Positions 6,070 to 6,194 of a DNA stretch of 6,194 nucleotides are shown here, piece after piece. Position numbers and translations under genes: made by a program. The stretch lies in contig FR901586.1 in assembly GCA_000438015.1 (NCBI GenBank), forward strand, positions 24,571 to 30,764, in the 5' to 3' direction. The DNA comes from Coraliomargarita sp. CAG:312. GTDB lineage: Bacteria; Verrucomicrobiota; Verrucomicrobiia; Opitutales; Intestinicryptomonadaceae. Every line of letters starts with the position of its first letter. Positions within the stretch are counted from its first letter, which is position 1. The notes beneath the pieces are model-generated. The model ran no database searches. It saw only the letters and a program-made list of their open reading frames with translations, and was not told where the DNA came from.

Positions 6070-6194
6070 TTAAAACAGGTTTGGCTGCGCGCCGGAATCG
6101 GAATTTGAGTACTTTAATAGCCACGGCAGGTCAACGTCTTCAAAGCCGTCAAGCTCGCAGATTTTTATCAGTATCAGAGCCGCAGCCAGAGCGT
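6070..6194 (-). CDS. C-terminal end of an unrecognised protein (partial)
   Basis: A minus-strand frame enters from the right edge of the window (first whole codon at 6192) and ends in TAA at 6070-6072. The visible 41 residues begin with an alanine- and leucine-rich helix-like stretch (ALAAALILIKICELDGF), continue with an acidic EDVDLPWLL segment, and finish in a polar tail ending QPNLF. The other two minus-strand frames are closed by stops in this stretch, so this is the best candidate for the upstream gene. The spacing of 11 bases to the next start suggests an operon. Too little is visible to name a family. Confidence 0.5.
   Translation of the reverse strand, partial: ALAAALILIKICELDGFEDVDLPWLLKYSNSDSGAQPNLF

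Noticed and set aside
5803..6108. Plus-strand open frame opposite the 145-residue gene
   Set aside because: It is arginine- and leucine-rich with no recognisable domain. The minus-strand frame fits the orientation and spacing of its neighbours better.
6059..6124. GTG at 6124 as start of the 145-residue protein
   Set aside because: It would overlap the end of the preceding gene by 55 bases, and I see no ribosome site for it. The ATG at 6058 has AAGAAG directly upstream.

Overview
The window looks like ordinary bacterial chromosome: dense housekeeping genes, no mobile elements, no CRISPR array, no tRNA or rRNA. The best taxonomic hint is the phosphatidylserine decarboxylase. Its N-terminus and its GGS cleavage site resemble, from memory, the chlamydial form, which suggests the PVC superphylum (Verrucomicrobiota or a relative). 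BioC and BioD instead carry motifs I associate with Bacteroidota-type enzymes. No search was possible, so the assignment is tentative.

Bases 1-4997 hold five plus-strand genes in one tight run: the 3' part of bioC, then bioD, a HAD-family phosphatase, recD2 and psd. Single bases separate bioC, bioD and the HAD gene. A 26-base gap containing one arm of an inverted repeat precedes recD2, and recD2 and psd overlap by 26 bases. Co-transcription is likely. BioC masks malonyl-ACP as its methyl ester so that the pimelate chain of biotin can be built, and BioD closes the ureido ring to give dethiobiotin. The window therefore begins inside the late part of a biotin operon, with other bio genes probably upstream. 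The HAD phosphatase, the RecD2 helicase (DNA repair) and Psd (phosphatidylethanolamine synthesis) have no known link to biotin and look like downstream passengers.

Bases 4998-5234 are a convergent intergenic spacer. It holds a nested inverted repeat and a weak terminator-like hairpin, and I see no convincing gene in it.

Bases 5235-6194 are on the minus strand and also look like one transcription unit, read from high to low coordinates: the last 41 codons of an unrecognised gene that enters from the right edge, an unrecognised 145-residue protein, and a HINT-type HIT-family nucleotide-binding protein.

I found no clearly new biological system. The points most worth a second look are the cysteine-rich tail of Psd (with an in-frame, also cysteine-rich continuation past its amber stop), the structured convergent spacer, the unrecognised minus-strand pair, and the mixed taxonomic flavour of the bio genes.
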